From Actinoplanes couchii (GTDB taxonomy: Bacteria; Actinomycetota; Actinomycetes; Mycobacteriales; Micromonosporaceae), in NCBI RefSeq assembly GCF_016862075.1, contig NZ_BOMG01000071.1, forward strand, positions 1 through 64,000: a stretch of 64,000 nt of DNA. The letters are read 5' to 3'. How positions within the stretch are numbered: the stretch's first letter is position 1; each line of letters begins with the position of its first letter. A model generated the notes under the pieces. The model had not been told where the DNA came from and did no database searches. It saw nothing but the letters and a program-made list of their open reading frames with translations. Made by a program: the position numbers and the translations under genes. Below, in pieces: positions 53,518 to 64,000 of this stretch.

Positions 53518-54564
53518 TCAGCCGTGGATGGGGGCGGTCAGGCCGGTCAGGGGGGTGCCTGAGCCGTTCCAGGTGAGGGCGACGATCTCGGCGGCGATGG
53601 CCACCGCGGTCTCCTCCGGGGTCCGGGCGCCCAGGTCCAGGCCGATCGGGGCCCGCAGCCGGGCCAGGGCGTCCTCGCCGACGCCTGCCTCGCGGAGGCG
53701 GGTGAGGCGGTCCTCGCAGGTGCGGCGGCTGCCCATCGCGCCGATGTAGCGGGCCGGCGTCCGCAGCGCCACCTCGAGCAGCGGGATGTCGAACTTCGGG
53801 TCGTGGGTGAGCACACACAGGACGGTGCGTTCGTCGACAGGTGTGGACGTCAGGTAGCGGTGCGGCCATTCCACCACCACCTCGTCGGCCTCCGGGAACC
53901 GGGCCGGGGTGGCGAAGATACCGCGGGCGTCACAGACGGTGACCTGGTAGCCGAGGAACTTGCCGATCCGGGCGACTGCCGCCGCGAAGTCGATCGCCCC
54001 GAAGACGATCATGCGGGCCGGGGCGGCCCAGGACTGGACGAACACCTCGCGCTCACAGGCGGTGACGATCGCGCTGCGGCCGTGGGCCAGCAGACCCCGG
54101 GCCTGCTCGCCGGCGATCCGGTCCAGCTCGGGGTCGCCGAGGGTGCCGTCGACCCGGCCGGCCCGCACCACCAGCTGGGCGTCCGGCAGCGAGACGGTGG
54201 CCACCGGCCGCCCGGCCGCGATGTCGGCCAGCAGATCGTCCAGCCCGCGCAGTGCCACATCCGGCTGGATCATCACCTCGATGGTGCCGCCGCACGTCAG
54301 GCCGACCGACAGGGCGTCGCCGTCGCTGACCCCGTACGTGTGCGTCTGGGATTTGCCGGTCTCCAGCACCTCCTGCGCCGCCGCATAGACGGCGCCCTCT
54401 ACACAACCACCGGATACGCTGCCCAGAACCTCGCCGTGCTCATTGACGGCCATCGCCGCGCCCGGTTGCCGGGGCGCCGATTTCCAGGTGTGCACCACCG
54501 TCGCCACGGCGAAGGCGATTCCGGCGGCCCGCCAGGCCAGCAGCCCGTCCACGATCTCGCGCAT
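53518..54564 (-). CDS. XdhC/CoxI family molybdo-enzyme maturation protein
   Basis: 348 residues from the ATG at 54564 (MREIVDGLLAWRAAG); a GTG 27 bp upstream is also open. The XdhC_CoxI domain has WKSAPRQPGAAMAV and GSVSGGCVEGAVYAAA with the conserved Cys, and the Rossmann C-terminal domain has IVFGAIDFAAAVARIGKFLG and APIGLDLGARTPEETAVAIAAEI. The family delivers and sulphurates the molybdenum cofactor for xanthine dehydrogenase/CODH-type enzymes. Divergent from coxMSL. Confidence 0.9.
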   Translation of the reverse strand: MREIVDGLLAWRAAGIAFAVATVVHTWKSAPRQPGAAMAVNEHGEVLGSVSGGCVEGAVYAAAQEVLETGKSQTHTYGVSDGDALSVGLTCGGTIEVMIQPDVALRGLDDLLADIAAGRPVATVSLPDAQLVVRAGRVDGTLGDPELDRIAGEQARGLLAHGRSAIVTACEREVFVQSWAAPARMIVFGAIDFAAAVARIGKFLGYQVTVCDARGIFATPARFPEADEVVVEWPHRYLTSTPVDERTVLCVLTHDPKFDIPLLEVALRTPARYIGAMGSRRTCEDRLTRLREAGVGEDALARLRAPIGLDLGARTPEETAVAIAAEIVALTWNGSGTPLTGLTAPIHG

Positions 54565-54684
54565 TGGAGCACCTTCGGTGATCTGCTCCACGACGTCAAC
54601 GACTGATTAAGAGAACGCTTAGGTCGCTGTTGACATTGACAGCGGGGAGCGGGAGGGTCTGCCGCGACTCGCGGGAGGTGCAGG
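54565..54684. promoter_or_regulatory. Divergent promoter region of the CO dehydrogenase locus
   Basis: 120 bp between xdhC and coxM, with TTGACA-like elements at about 54629 and 54635 and GCTGT (54626-54630) / ACAGC (54639-54643) as an inverted repeat, possibly an operator. GGGAGG is the coxM binding site. Confidence 0.4.
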
Positions 54685-55557
54685 ATGCAGGTGCCGGCTC
54701 CGTTCGAATACGAACGTGCCACAAGCGTGGATCAGGCCATTGGACTTTTAGAACGTCTGGGCAGTTCGGCCCGGCTGGTGGCCGGCGGTCACAGCCTGTT
54801 GCCGATGATGAAGCTCAGGCTCGCCAATTTCGAATATCTCATCGACATCAACCCTCTGCACAGCGAACTGGGGTATATCCGCCTCGGTGACGACGAGGTG
54901 CGGATCGGTGCCATGACCCGGCATCGGGAACTGCTGGAATCGGAGATTCTGGCCGACGTGTTCCCGATCTTCCGGGACGCCGAGAAGGTGATCGCCGACC
55001 CGATCGTGCGCAACCGTGGCACGCTCGGCGGCTCGCTGTGCCAGGCCGACCCGTCCGAGGATCTCTCCGCGGTCTGCACCACGCTGGACGCCAGCTGCGT
55101 CATCCGTGGCACGGCCGGCGAGCGGGTGGTCACGATGGAGGAGTTCCACGTCGGACCGTACGAGACGGCCGTCCAGGACAACGAGATCCTCACCGAGATC
55201 CGGATCCCGCGGAAGAACTTCCGGGCCGGTTCCGCGTACGCCAAGGTCGAGCGCCGTGCCGGGGACTGGGCCGTGGTGTCGGCCGGCGCCGCGGTGTGGC
55301 TGGACGACGGCCGGATCGTGGACGCCCGGGTGGGCCTGGCCGCGGTCGGCCCGAACACCACAGGCATCCCGGAGATCTCCGCGGCGCTGCGCGGCAACGA
55401 GCCGAGCGAGGACCTGTTCCAGCTGGCCGGCGCGATCGCGGCCCGCAGCTGCGACCCGTCCACCGACACCCGCGGCAGTGCCGACTACAAGCGCCACCTG
55501 GCGGACGAGCTGACCCGGCGCACCCTGCGCACGGCCGTGGAACGGGCGAGGAGCTGA
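54685..55557 (+). CDS. coxM: CO dehydrogenase medium (FAD) subunit
   Basis: 290 residues. The FAD-binding motifs are AGGHSLLPMM (about 33-42) and RNRGTLGGSLCQADPSED (about 111-128). It takes electrons from the 2Fe-2S clusters of CoxS and passes them to the acceptor, in vivo a quinone. First of the coxM-coxS-coxL order that defines form I enzymes; coxS starts 2 bp after its stop. Confidence 0.93.
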   Translation: MQVPAPFEYERATSVDQAIGLLERLGSSARLVAGGHSLLPMMKLRLANFEYLIDINPLHSELGYIRLGDDEVRIGAMTRHRELLESEILADVFPIFRDAEKVIADPIVRNRGTLGGSLCQADPSEDLSAVCTTLDASCVIRGTAGERVVTMEEFHVGPYETAVQDNEILTEIRIPRKNFRAGSAYAKVERRAGDWAVVSAGAAVWLDDGRIVDARVGLAAVGPNTTGIPEISAALRGNEPSEDLFQLAGAIAARSCDPSTDTRGSADYKRHLADELTRRTLRTAVERARS

Positions 55558-55559
55558 GC

Positions 55560-56047
55560 ATGCAGGTCACGATGACCGTCAACGGGACCGAGTACACCCG
55601 GGAGATCGAAGGCCGGATGCTGCTCGTGCACTTCCTGCGCGACGTGCTGAGCCTGACCGGCACCCACTGGGGCTGCGACACCAGCAACTGCGGCGTCTGC
55701 GTGGTGTGGCTGGACGGCGAGCCGGTCAAGTCGTGCACCGTGCTGGCCGCGATGGCCGGTGGCCACGAGGTCCGTACCGTGGAAGGCCTGGCCAACGGCG
55801 CCGAACTGGACCCGATCCAGGAGGGCTTCCGGCAGTGCCACGGCCTGCAGTGCGGCTTCTGCACGCCGGGCATGCTGATGACCTGCCGGGCGCTGCTGGA
55901 CAAGAACCCCGACCCGACCGAGGGCGAGATCCGCGAGGCCATCTCCGGCCAGATCTGCCGGTGCACGGGTTACTCCTCGATCATCCGCTCGGTCCGGTGG
56001 GCGGCTGTGCACGAGTCCGACGCCAAGGAAGCGGAGGTGGCTCAGGC

Positions 56048-56051
<4 letters not shown>
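55560..56051 (+). CDS. coxS: CO dehydrogenase small (2x 2Fe-2S) subunit
   Basis: 163 residues. First cluster ligands C39, C44, C47 and C59 (GCDTSNCGVC); second cluster C98, C101, C133 and C135 (CGFC, CRCTGY). It carries electrons from the Mo-Cu centre of CoxL to the FAD of CoxM. Translationally coupled to coxL by ATGA overlap. Confidence 0.95.
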
Positions 56052-58450
<2,399 letters not shown>

Positions 58451-58458
58451 CGACACCC

Positions 58459-58496
58459 GGCCGGGTGGGATCCAGGCCCCCGGATCCCACCCGGCC
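58459..58496 (+). terminator. Hairpin after coxL
   Basis: GGCCGGGTGGGATCC (58459-58473) pairs perfectly with GGATCCCACCCGGCC (58482-58496) around an 8-nt C-rich loop. No long T run follows, so it may be an attenuating or RNA-stabilising stem that lowers expression of the accessory genes relative to coxMSL. Confidence 0.65.
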
Positions 58497-58535
58497 ATCT
58501 CTCCTACCAGGAGCATCTCCCGCAAGGAGCGAAAG

Positions 58536-59489
58536 ATGACGACGAGTACCGCCGAGCGGGCCCGCGAGCTGACCGCCGCGCGCCACCCGTTCGTGCACGC
58601 CACCGTGGTCCGCGCCCAGGAACCCACCTCGGCCCGGGCCGGCGACGACGCGGTCATCCTCGCCGACGGGTCCATCGAGGGCTTCGTCGGCGGGGTGTGC
58701 GCGGAGACGTCGGTGCGGGCCGCGGCCATGGACACGCTGCGCACCGGCGACTCCCTGCTGCTGCGGGTGCTGCCCGAGGACTCCGCGGAATTCCCGGAGG
58801 CGCCCGGCGCGCTCGTCGTCATGAACCCCTGCCACTCCGGCGGGGCCATAGAGATCTTCCTGCGCCCGGTGCTGCCGAAGACGCTGATCGGCGTCTCCGG
58901 CACCAGCCCGATCGGGCGGGCGGTGACCGAACTGGCAGGCTTCCTCGACCTCGAGGTGTCCGAGAACTATCAGGGTGCTGCCGCGGTCGTGGTCGCCGGT
59001 CTGGGACGCGACGAGGAACGCGCCATCCGGGCCGCGCTGGACGCGGGTGTGCCCCTGATCGCGCTGGTCGCCAGCCACACCCGGTCGGTGATCCTGCTCG
59101 ACGCGATGGAACTGACCCCGGCCGAGCGCGACCGGGTCCACCCCCATGCCGGGATCGACATCGGTGCCCGTACGCCCAAGGAAATCGCACTTTCGGTCCT
59201 GGCCGAGATCGTCCAGCAGCTGCGCAAGGGCAGCCTGGACGTGGCCGCTGCCCCTACCAGGGCCGAACCCGAGTTCGTGGCCGGTCCGACTCTGCCCGTC
59301 GGGCCGGCCACGACCCCTGCCCCCACGCCCGTATCGCCCGCATCGGGCGCATCGGTCGCGGAGACGGCTGTCGACCCGGTCTGCGGCATGACCGTCGTCA
59401 TCGGACCGGACACCCCGCACGGGGTGGTCGACGGCCGGGACTTCTGGTTCTGCTGCCCGGGCTGCTTGCGAAAATACACGAAGGCCTGA
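58536..59489 (+). CDS. XdhC-type CODH maturation protein with YHS domain (CoxF-like)
   Basis: 317 residues. An XdhC-type N-terminal part (GFVGGVCAETSVRAAAM, ESxGG pocket replaced) and Rossmann part (HPHAGIDIGARTPKEIALSVLAEI) are joined by a Pro/Ala/Thr linker (about 240-275) to a C-terminal YHS-like metal-binding domain with DPVCGMTV and CCPGCLRKY. CoxF-like proteins help insert S and Cu into the active site. The Cys-rich YHS unit could be the copper carrier; that is inference. Confidence 0.85.
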   Translation: MTTSTAERARELTAARHPFVHATVVRAQEPTSARAGDDAVILADGSIEGFVGGVCAETSVRAAAMDTLRTGDSLLLRVLPEDSAEFPEAPGALVVMNPCHSGGAIEIFLRPVLPKTLIGVSGTSPIGRAVTELAGFLDLEVSENYQGAAAVVVAGLGRDEERAIRAALDAGVPLIALVASHTRSVILLDAMELTPAERDRVHPHAGIDIGARTPKEIALSVLAEIVQQLRKGSLDVAAAPTRAEPEFVAGPTLPVGPATTPAPTPVSPASGASVAETAVDPVCGMTVVIGPDTPHGVVDGRDFWFCCPGCLRKYTKA

Positions 59490-59493
59490 ATCG

Positions 59494-60066
59494 ATGACGG
59501 TAACCGGGTTGGTGCTGGCCGCCGGCGGCTCGCAGCGGCTCGGGCGGCCCAAACAGCTGCTGCCGTTCCGCGGCCGCACCCTGCTCGACGCGACCGTCGA
59601 CATGGCCCGGGCCTGCGAATTCGACGAGCTGCTGGTCACCGTCGGCGGTTCGGCCGCGGAGGTCCGCGCCCAGTGCGACCTTTCTTCGGTACGGGTGATC
59701 GAGAACCCGTCGTTCTCCAGTGGATGCGGGTCGTCGATTCGTACCGCGATCGCGTCCGTCTCTTCTGATCGGCTCGTCCTGCTGCTGGGTGACCAACCCG
59801 GTGTTCGGCCGGCCGATGTGCGCCGGTTGTCCTCTCTGTCGGGCGCCATCGGCGTGTGCCGATACTCCGACGGGCTCGGGCACCCCTTCCTGTTCCATCG
59901 TTCGGTCTTCGGTGAGCTGTCCACCTTGCACGGTGACAAGGCGGTGTGGAAGCTTCTGCATTCCGGGCGGTACCCGGTGACCGAAATCGATTGCGCCGGT
60001 ACGGTGCCGATCGACGTGGACACCATCGACGACTACGAACGGCTGCTCAAGCTTGAACACTCCTGA
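59494..60066 (+). CDS. MobA-like nucleotidyltransferase (molybdenum cofactor cytidylyltransferase type)
   Basis: 190 residues. LAAGGSQRLGRPKQLLPFRG is the classical MobA/MocA P-loop with the PK lysine, and GDQPG gives the metal-binding Asp. CODH uses the cytosine dinucleotide form of the cofactor, so this is likely a MocA-type CTP transferase for CoxL. Five bp from the gene upstream, overlapping coxD by 14 bp. Confidence 0.88.
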   Translation: MTVTGLVLAAGGSQRLGRPKQLLPFRGRTLLDATVDMARACEFDELLVTVGGSAAEVRAQCDLSSVRVIENPSFSSGCGSSIRTAIASVSSDRLVLLLGDQPGVRPADVRRLSSLSGAIGVCRYSDGLGHPFLFHRSVFGELSTLHGDKAVWKLLHSGRYPVTEIDCAGTVPIDVDTIDDYERLLKLEHS

Positions 60067-60931
60067 GGACGTCATCCAGCGCCTGGACGCGGTCGACTAC
60101 CTGGCCGACGACGGTCTCGCCATGGCCGTCTACCTGGCGCTGCGCCTGGGCAAGCCGCTGCTGCTCGAGGGGGAGCCCGGGGTCGGCAAGACGGCCGCCG
60201 CCAAAGCCCTCGCGCAAGCCCTGGACACGCCGTTCATCCGGCTGCAGTGCTACGAGGGGCTGACCGCGGGGGAGGCGCTGTACGAGTGGAACTACCAGCG
60301 GCAGCTGCTGCACATCCGGCTCGCCGAGGCGCGCGGCCTGTCCGTCGACGACGGGGATCTGTTCACCACTTCCTTTCTGCAGGAACGGCCGATCCTGCGG
60401 GCCGTCCGGCACGACGGCCCCACCCCTCCGGTGCTGCTGATCGACGAGATCGACCGGGCCGACGACGAGTTCGAGGCGCTGCTCTTCGAATTCCTCGGCG
60501 AGGCCGCCGTCACCATCCCGGAACTCGGCACCTTCGCCGCCACCCGGCCGCCGGTCGTCATCCTCACCTCCAACCGCAGCCGCGACCTGCACGACGCGTT
60601 GCGCCGCCGCTGCCTGTACCACTGGATCGAGTTCCCCACCCCGGCACAGGCCGCGGCGATCGTCCGGCGCGCGGTCCCCGGCGCGACGGCGCCGCTGATC
60701 CGCAGCGCCACCGAGTTCATCGGTACGGTCCGCGGGCTCGACCTCGACAAGGCGCCCGGGCTGGCCGAGACCATCGACTGGGTGTCCGCCCTGGCCGCGC
60801 TCGGCGTCACCGAACTCGCCTCCACCGACGTGATCCGCACCCTCGGCACCATCGCCAAGACGCCCGACGACCGGGCCCTCATCGCTGACACACCAGTGAC
60901 CACCCCTCGTGCTCGGAGAGACCAGCCATGA
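60053..60931 (+). CDS. coxD: MoxR-type AAA+ ATPase
   Basis: 292 residues, TTG start within the end of the MobA-like gene. Walker A GEPGVGKTA (40-48), Walker B VLLIDEIDRADDEFEALLFE and sensor 1 VILTSNRSRDLHDALRRR. CoxD is an AAA+ chaperone that unfolds or opens apo-CODH and works with the VWA protein CoxE in building the Mo-Cu cluster. Confidence 0.93.
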   Translation: MNTPEDVIQRLDAVDYLADDGLAMAVYLALRLGKPLLLEGEPGVGKTAAAKALAQALDTPFIRLQCYEGLTAGEALYEWNYQRQLLHIRLAEARGLSVDDGDLFTTSFLQERPILRAVRHDGPTPPVLLIDEIDRADDEFEALLFEFLGEAAVTIPELGTFAATRPPVVILTSNRSRDLHDALRRRCLYHWIEFPTPAQAAAIVRRAVPGATAPLIRSATEFIGTVRGLDLDKAPGLAETIDWVSALAALGVTELASTDVIRTLGTIAKTPDDRALIADTPVTTPRARRDQP

Positions 60932-62157
60932 AGATCACCAATGAGTTCACCGTGCAGATCCCGATCGACGAGGCCTGGAAGGTCTTCACCGACCTCGAAG
61001 GCATCGCCCCCTGCATGCCCGGCGCCCAGCTGACCGGGGTCGAGGGCGAGGTCTACAAGGGCAAGGTGAAGATCAAGGTCGGGCCGGTGATCTCGGACTT
61101 CTCCGGCACCGCCCAGTTCACCTCCAAGGACGACGCCGCCTACACGGCGGTCATCGACGCCAAGGGCCGCGACGCCCGCTCGGCAGGCAACGCGTCGGCC
61201 ACGGTGAGCGCCGCCCTGACCGCCGTCGACGCCACCAGCACCAGGGTCAACGTCGACACCGACCTGAAGATCAGCGGCAAGCTGGCCCAGTTCGGCAGCG
61301 GCATGATCAAGGAGGTGTCGTCGAAGCTGCTGGCCCAGTTCGTCGCCAACCTGGAGAAGAAGCTGGCCACCGACACCACCGCTCCGGCCGCCGTTGTTCC
61401 CGCTGCTGCTCCGGCCGCCGTTGTTCCCGCTGCCGCCGAGGTCGCCTCCACCGAGGTCGCTGCTCCGGCTGCCGATGCTGTCGCTGCGCCGGCTGCCGAC
61501 GCTGTTGCTGCTCCGGCCGCCGCCGAAGCTTCCGTCGAGACGCCGGTCGCCTCCGCGGCCGCCGTGGAGACCGTCCCGGTCACCGCGGCCCCGGTGGGTA
61601 TCCCGGCCGCTGACGGCAGCCTCGCCAAGGACGAGTCGGCGAGTCTCGTGGTCGAGCCCGACCCCTCCGCCGGTGAGGTCACGGCCGCTGCCGGCCGGAC
61701 CGAGGTCGCCGAAGGCACGCCGGACCCGGTCGCGCCGCTGCGCACGCCGGACGCCGACCTCTCCGACGCTCCCGCCGTGGTCGCCGCCTCCTCCACCGCC
61801 GTGACCACCGCGCCTGTCGCCACTCCCGCCGATGCTCCCGCCACCGCTCCGGCCACCGCGTCGGCCGATGCTCCCGCTACCGCTCCGACCGCTGCGTCGG
61901 CCGATGCTCCCGCTACCGCTCCGACCGCTGCACCGGCCGCCGCGACGACTCCGGTTGCCGTGACCTCTGGTGCTGGGGCCGCTCCGGCTGTCGCGCCTGT
62001 CGCCACTGCTGAGCGCAAGATCGAGAGTGTCGAGGCGGAGCCGCTGGATCTGCTGGAGGTTGCCGGTGGGTCGATCTACAAGCGGCTCATCCCGGTCGCC
62101 ATCGGTGCGGTCGTTGTCGTCGGCGCCGTCATCGTCTGGTTCGTTGCCCGGGGCTGA
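60928..62157 (+). CDS. coxG: CoxG, membrane-anchored SRPBCC protein with long linker
   Basis: 409 residues. The SRPBCC domain (about 1-145: NEFTVQIPIDEAWKVFTD, CMPGAQLTGVEG, DFSGTAQF) is typical CoxG. Residues about 150-380 are a disordered Ala/Pro/Thr/Val linker coded by 27-, 30- and 36-bp repeats. A single C-terminal helix (LIPVAIGAVVVVGAVIVWF) anchors it. CoxG binds membrane and quinone-like ligands for CODH. Most versions have much shorter linkers. The start overlaps coxD by 4 bp. Confidence 0.9.
   Translation: MKITNEFTVQIPIDEAWKVFTDLEGIAPCMPGAQLTGVEGEVYKGKVKIKVGPVISDFSGTAQFTSKDDAAYTAVIDAKGRDARSAGNASATVSAALTAVDATSTRVNVDTDLKISGKLAQFGSGMIKEVSSKLLAQFVANLEKKLATDTTAPAAVVPAAAPAAVVPAAAEVASTEVAAPAADAVAAPAADAVAAPAAAEASVETPVASAAAVETVPVTAAPVGIPAADGSLAKDESASLVVEPDPSAGEVTAAAGRTEVAEGTPDPVAPLRTPDADLSDAPAVVAASSTAVTTAPVATPADAPATAPATASADAPATAPTAASADAPATAPTAAPAAATTPVAVTSGAGAAPAVAPVATAERKIESVEAEPLDLLEVAGGSIYKRLIPVAIGAVVVVGAVIVWFVARG
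61381..61935. repeat. Repeat arrays coding for the CoxG linker
   Basis: Two copies of a 27-bp unit (GCTCCGGCCGCCGTTGTTCC...) at 61381-61434, then two related 30-bp units, and three 36-bp units (GCCGATGCTCCCGC...) at 61828, 61864 and 61900. They encode APAAVVPA and ADAPATAPTAAS repeats. Local slippage has plainly extended the linker. Confidence 0.85.
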
Positions 62158-63343
62158 CGCCGTCCCGGTGCTGCTGCGGGGCATCGACCGGGCCGCGTTC
62201 GCCGTCGCGTTCGCGGCCCGGTTGCGCCGGGCCGGGATGGCTGCCGGGATCACCGAGACCGGGGATCTGGTCAGTGCGCTGGAGGCCAGCCCGCCCACGT
62301 CCCGGACGGCGCTGTACTGGACCGCGCGCGTGTCCCTCGTACGAAAGCATGATGATCTTGCAGTTTTTGATCGGATCTTTGCGACCGTCTTCGATGACAC
62401 GCCACCGTTGCCGTTGAGCCGGAAGGCGATTCCGCCCAAGCCCCGTGACGACAGTGTCAACGTCGCGGTGCCGGGGACCGGTGACGAGACCACCGTCTCC
62501 GGGTTGCCGTGGGCCACGCTGCCCCCGGCGGTCGCCGCCGACGAGGACGCCGACGACGACGGCCTGAACCTGCCCGAACTGCGGCCCAGCACCCTGGCCG
62601 CGCTGGCCGACCGGCCGTTCGAGGACCTGGACGCGGCACAGACCGAGGCCCTCGGCGAGGCGCTGCGGCAGGCGCTCACCCACTGGCCACGGCGTCGAGG
62701 CCGCCGGCACCGCCCGGACCGCACCGGCCGCCGGGTCGCGTTGCGGCCGACCATCGCCCGAGCCCGCCGCACCGGCTGGGAGGCGATCACCGTTGTCCGC
62801 GAACGCCCGGTCCCGCGCCCCCGCCGGGTGGTGATGCTCTGCGACGTGAGCGAGTCGATGCGCGCGCAGGCGGCCGCGTACCTGCAGTTGATGCGGGCGT
62901 TCACCACTGTCGCGGACGCCGAGGTGTTCGCCTTCGCCACCGGCCTGACCAGGTTGACCGTCCCGCTCCGGCACACCTCGCCCCGCGAGGCGATCGACCA
63001 GGCCAGCGAGGCCGTCGACGACCGTTTCGGCGGCACCCGGATAGCCGCGAACATCGCCACGTTGCTCGACTCCCACCACGGCAACACGGTCCGGGGCGGC
63101 GTCGTTATCATCTCCTCGGACGGCTGGGACACCGACCCACCGGAGAGGATGTCCGCCGCGATGGCCCGCCTGAGCCGCCGCGCCTACCGGGTCCTGTGGT
63201 TGAATCCCCGCGCCGGAGCGGCCGGGTTCGCCCCGAAGGTGGGCGGCATGGCGGCAGCCCTCCCGTTCTGCGACCTCCTGCTCCCGGCAGCCACCTTCAC
63301 CGACCTGACCACAGCGGCCCGCTGCCTCGCCGACTTGACCTGA
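62144..63343 (+). CDS. coxE: VWA-domain protein, CoxE
   Basis: 399 residues if the TTG at 62144 is used (14-bp overlap with coxG, like that of coxD with its neighbour); a GTG at 62168 is an alternative. LLRGIDRAAFAVAFAARLR opens the protein, a basic region (RRRGRRHRPDRTGRRVALRPT) follows, and the VWA domain has the metal site CDVSESMRA. CoxE partners the AAA+ protein CoxD. It is the last gene of the cox cluster. Confidence 0.88.
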   Translation: MPGADAVPVLLRGIDRAAFAVAFAARLRRAGMAAGITETGDLVSALEASPPTSRTALYWTARVSLVRKHDDLAVFDRIFATVFDDTPPLPLSRKAIPPKPRDDSVNVAVPGTGDETTVSGLPWATLPPAVAADEDADDDGLNLPELRPSTLAALADRPFEDLDAAQTEALGEALRQALTHWPRRRGRRHRPDRTGRRVALRPTIARARRTGWEAITVVRERPVPRPRRVVMLCDVSESMRAQAAAYLQLMRAFTTVADAEVFAFATGLTRLTVPLRHTSPREAIDQASEAVDDRFGGTRIAANIATLLDSHHGNTVRGGVVIISSDGWDTDPPERMSAAMARLSRRAYRVLWLNPRAGAAGFAPKVGGMAAALPFCDLLLPAATFTDLTTAARCLADLT

Positions 63344-63591
63344 GGCGCGAACCGGCATCGGGATCGTCCTAGGGGCTTTCTCCGGTGCCCGCACACGTAG
63401 GTCTCGCCCCTCCACGGTCGGCTGATCCTTTTCGGCATCCCAGGCCAGGGCCAGTCGCTTCCACTCCACCGACGAGGGATCCTCCATGCTGTCGCCGTAG
63501 AACGGAAGGCGTGGCCGTCCTACCTTCCGTTGCCATTCCCGCTGGAAACGACGGACCGAGCGTCCGCTGTAGACAGTTTCCATCGCGAGTT
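63344..63591 (-). pseudogene. Second half of a broken small gene
   Basis: On the minus strand an open frame (62129-63715) shows coding-like sequence just here: PVLKLAMETVYSGRSVRRF, then WQRKVGRPRLPFYGDSM and VEWKRLALAWDAEKDQP. It lies one frame away from the fragment at 63592-63855. Its own frame then runs on, without purpose, through the convergent coxE gene. Family not recognised. I see nothing else in this 250-bp stretch. Confidence 0.35.
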
Positions 63592-63855
63592 TCAAGACCG
63601 GGCGCGGAAAGGACAGCCCGCGCCCTCGGCTGCGGGAATCAGGCCACCCGCGACGTCTGGTTGAACGATGGCCATCGCGATTTCGATGGCATCGGAGACG
63701 CTGTACCCCTTGCATTCGATGCGAATGGTCAGTCTTCCATCGGCCTCGTGAAGAGAGATGATGTCGTTCTTCTCGTACTCATCGCACCGAGCACGTTATG
63801 AGGAGGGCGGCTTGACGATCCCGAACTCCAGATAGACGGTCCACGGTGATTTCAT
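63592..63855 (-). pseudogene. Small gene interrupted by a stop codon
   Basis: ATG at 63855 (MKSPWTVYLEFGIVKPPSS), then TAA at 63796-63798, then the same frame goes on as DEYEKNDIISLHEADGRLTI, ECKGYSVSDAIEIAMAIV and ends at 63592. The order (strand, gap, DGRLTIRIE strand, helix) is like that of many small actinobacterial proteins with a WTV-LEF opening. Coding-like sequence then resumes in another frame downstream, so at least one stop and one frameshift have broken it. Function unknown. Confidence 0.45.
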
Positions 63856-63858
63856 GTC

Positions 63859-64000
63859 TCACTGTGCCCGTTTCTGCCGGACGGCCTCGTTGGGTACCCA
63901 GTGGCTCAAGGCTCCGAAGGCAAACGATGGAAGTGATCCACGACAACTCCTGGTCGCCTGTGCGATGCCAGACAACCGTTGCCGCCAGGATGGACAGGGT
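63859..64000 (-). CDS. Possible end of a gene running in from beyond the window
   Basis: About 46 codons open to the right edge, ending LPSFAFGALSHWVPNEAVRQ and KRAQ at TGA, three bases before the ATG of the broken gene. The tight spacing suggests translational coupling and supports that ATG. Family not recognised; too short for confidence. Confidence 0.3.
   Translation of the reverse strand, partial: PCPSWRQRLSGIAQATRSCRGSLPSFAFGALSHWVPNEAVRQKRAQ

Noticed and set aside
60292..63132. 946-residue minus-strand frame with Gly/Arg/Ser repeats
   Set aside because: Antisense to coxD, coxG and coxE. The repeats are mirror images of the CoxG linker repeats.

Overview
This window reads as a high-GC actinobacterial chromosome. 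GC is well over 65%, codon third positions are strongly G/C, GTG and TTG starts are frequent, and gene ends overlap as ATGA/GTGA. Several kinds of gene fit a Micromonosporaceae (Actinoplanes-like) host: PknB-type kinases with outward-facing sensor domains, a SARP/NB-ARC/TPR regulator, CsoR, DUF4360, SAM methyltransferases of the DUF574 type and a form I CO dehydrogenase. The genus is an inference. I see no rRNA, tRNA, CRISPR array, integrase or intact insertion sequence.

Layout. 1-366 is a C-rich low-complexity tract ending in a palindrome. 367-1181 is a small membrane protein with a winged-helix regulator, whose stop codon lies inside the first of four 40-bp tandem repeats. 1458-6628 (-) is a run of three paralogous receptor Ser/Thr kinases. 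6638-8071 is an Old Yellow Enzyme divergent from a MerR regulator. 8062-19639 (-) is a ten-gene exopolysaccharide operon: deacetylase, aminotransferase, glycosyltransferase, Wzz/BY-kinase-like protein, Wzx, Wzy, secreted protein, FemAB-like, FAD monooxygenase, FemAB-like. A third FemAB-like gene is divergent at 19846. 20948-25328 holds a beta-propeller protein, a zinc-ribbon protein and a membrane NACHT NTPase. 25413-26149 is decayed DNA: a relic of a glpK tail and a frameshifted gene. 26272-32664 is glycerol catabolism: glpK and an IclR regulator, divergent from glpF-glpK-glpD.

32672-40351 is mixed: a SnoaL-like protein, DUF4360, a two-component system facing a three-gene ABC exporter across a 167-nt hairpin, a CDP-alcohol phosphatidyltransferase and a Fes-like esterase. 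40394-41851 is a divergent second EF-Tu gene with an apparent upstream peptide and two mutually exclusive hairpins in its leader. 41857-47802 holds a double phytase-like secreted protein and a CsoR-controlled copper efflux operon (copZ, membrane protein, copA). 47893-53515 holds a hydrolase, the XRE-SARP-NB-ARC-TPR regulator, a methyltransferase and an APH-fold kinase. 53518-63343 is a complete form I carbon monoxide dehydrogenase locus: xdhC facing coxM-S-L, then an XdhC-YHS protein, MobA-like transferase, coxD, coxG and coxE. The window ends in a broken small gene.

The most notable signal is the EF-Tu unit. At positions matching E. coli Q124 and G275 it has Arg and Ala. From memory, these are substitutions linked to kirromycin and GE2270 resistance. 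Its leader looks like a ribosome-sensing attenuator, so the whole may be an antibiotic-inducible, drug-tolerant EF-Tu. Functions rest on motifs read by eye; no database search was run.
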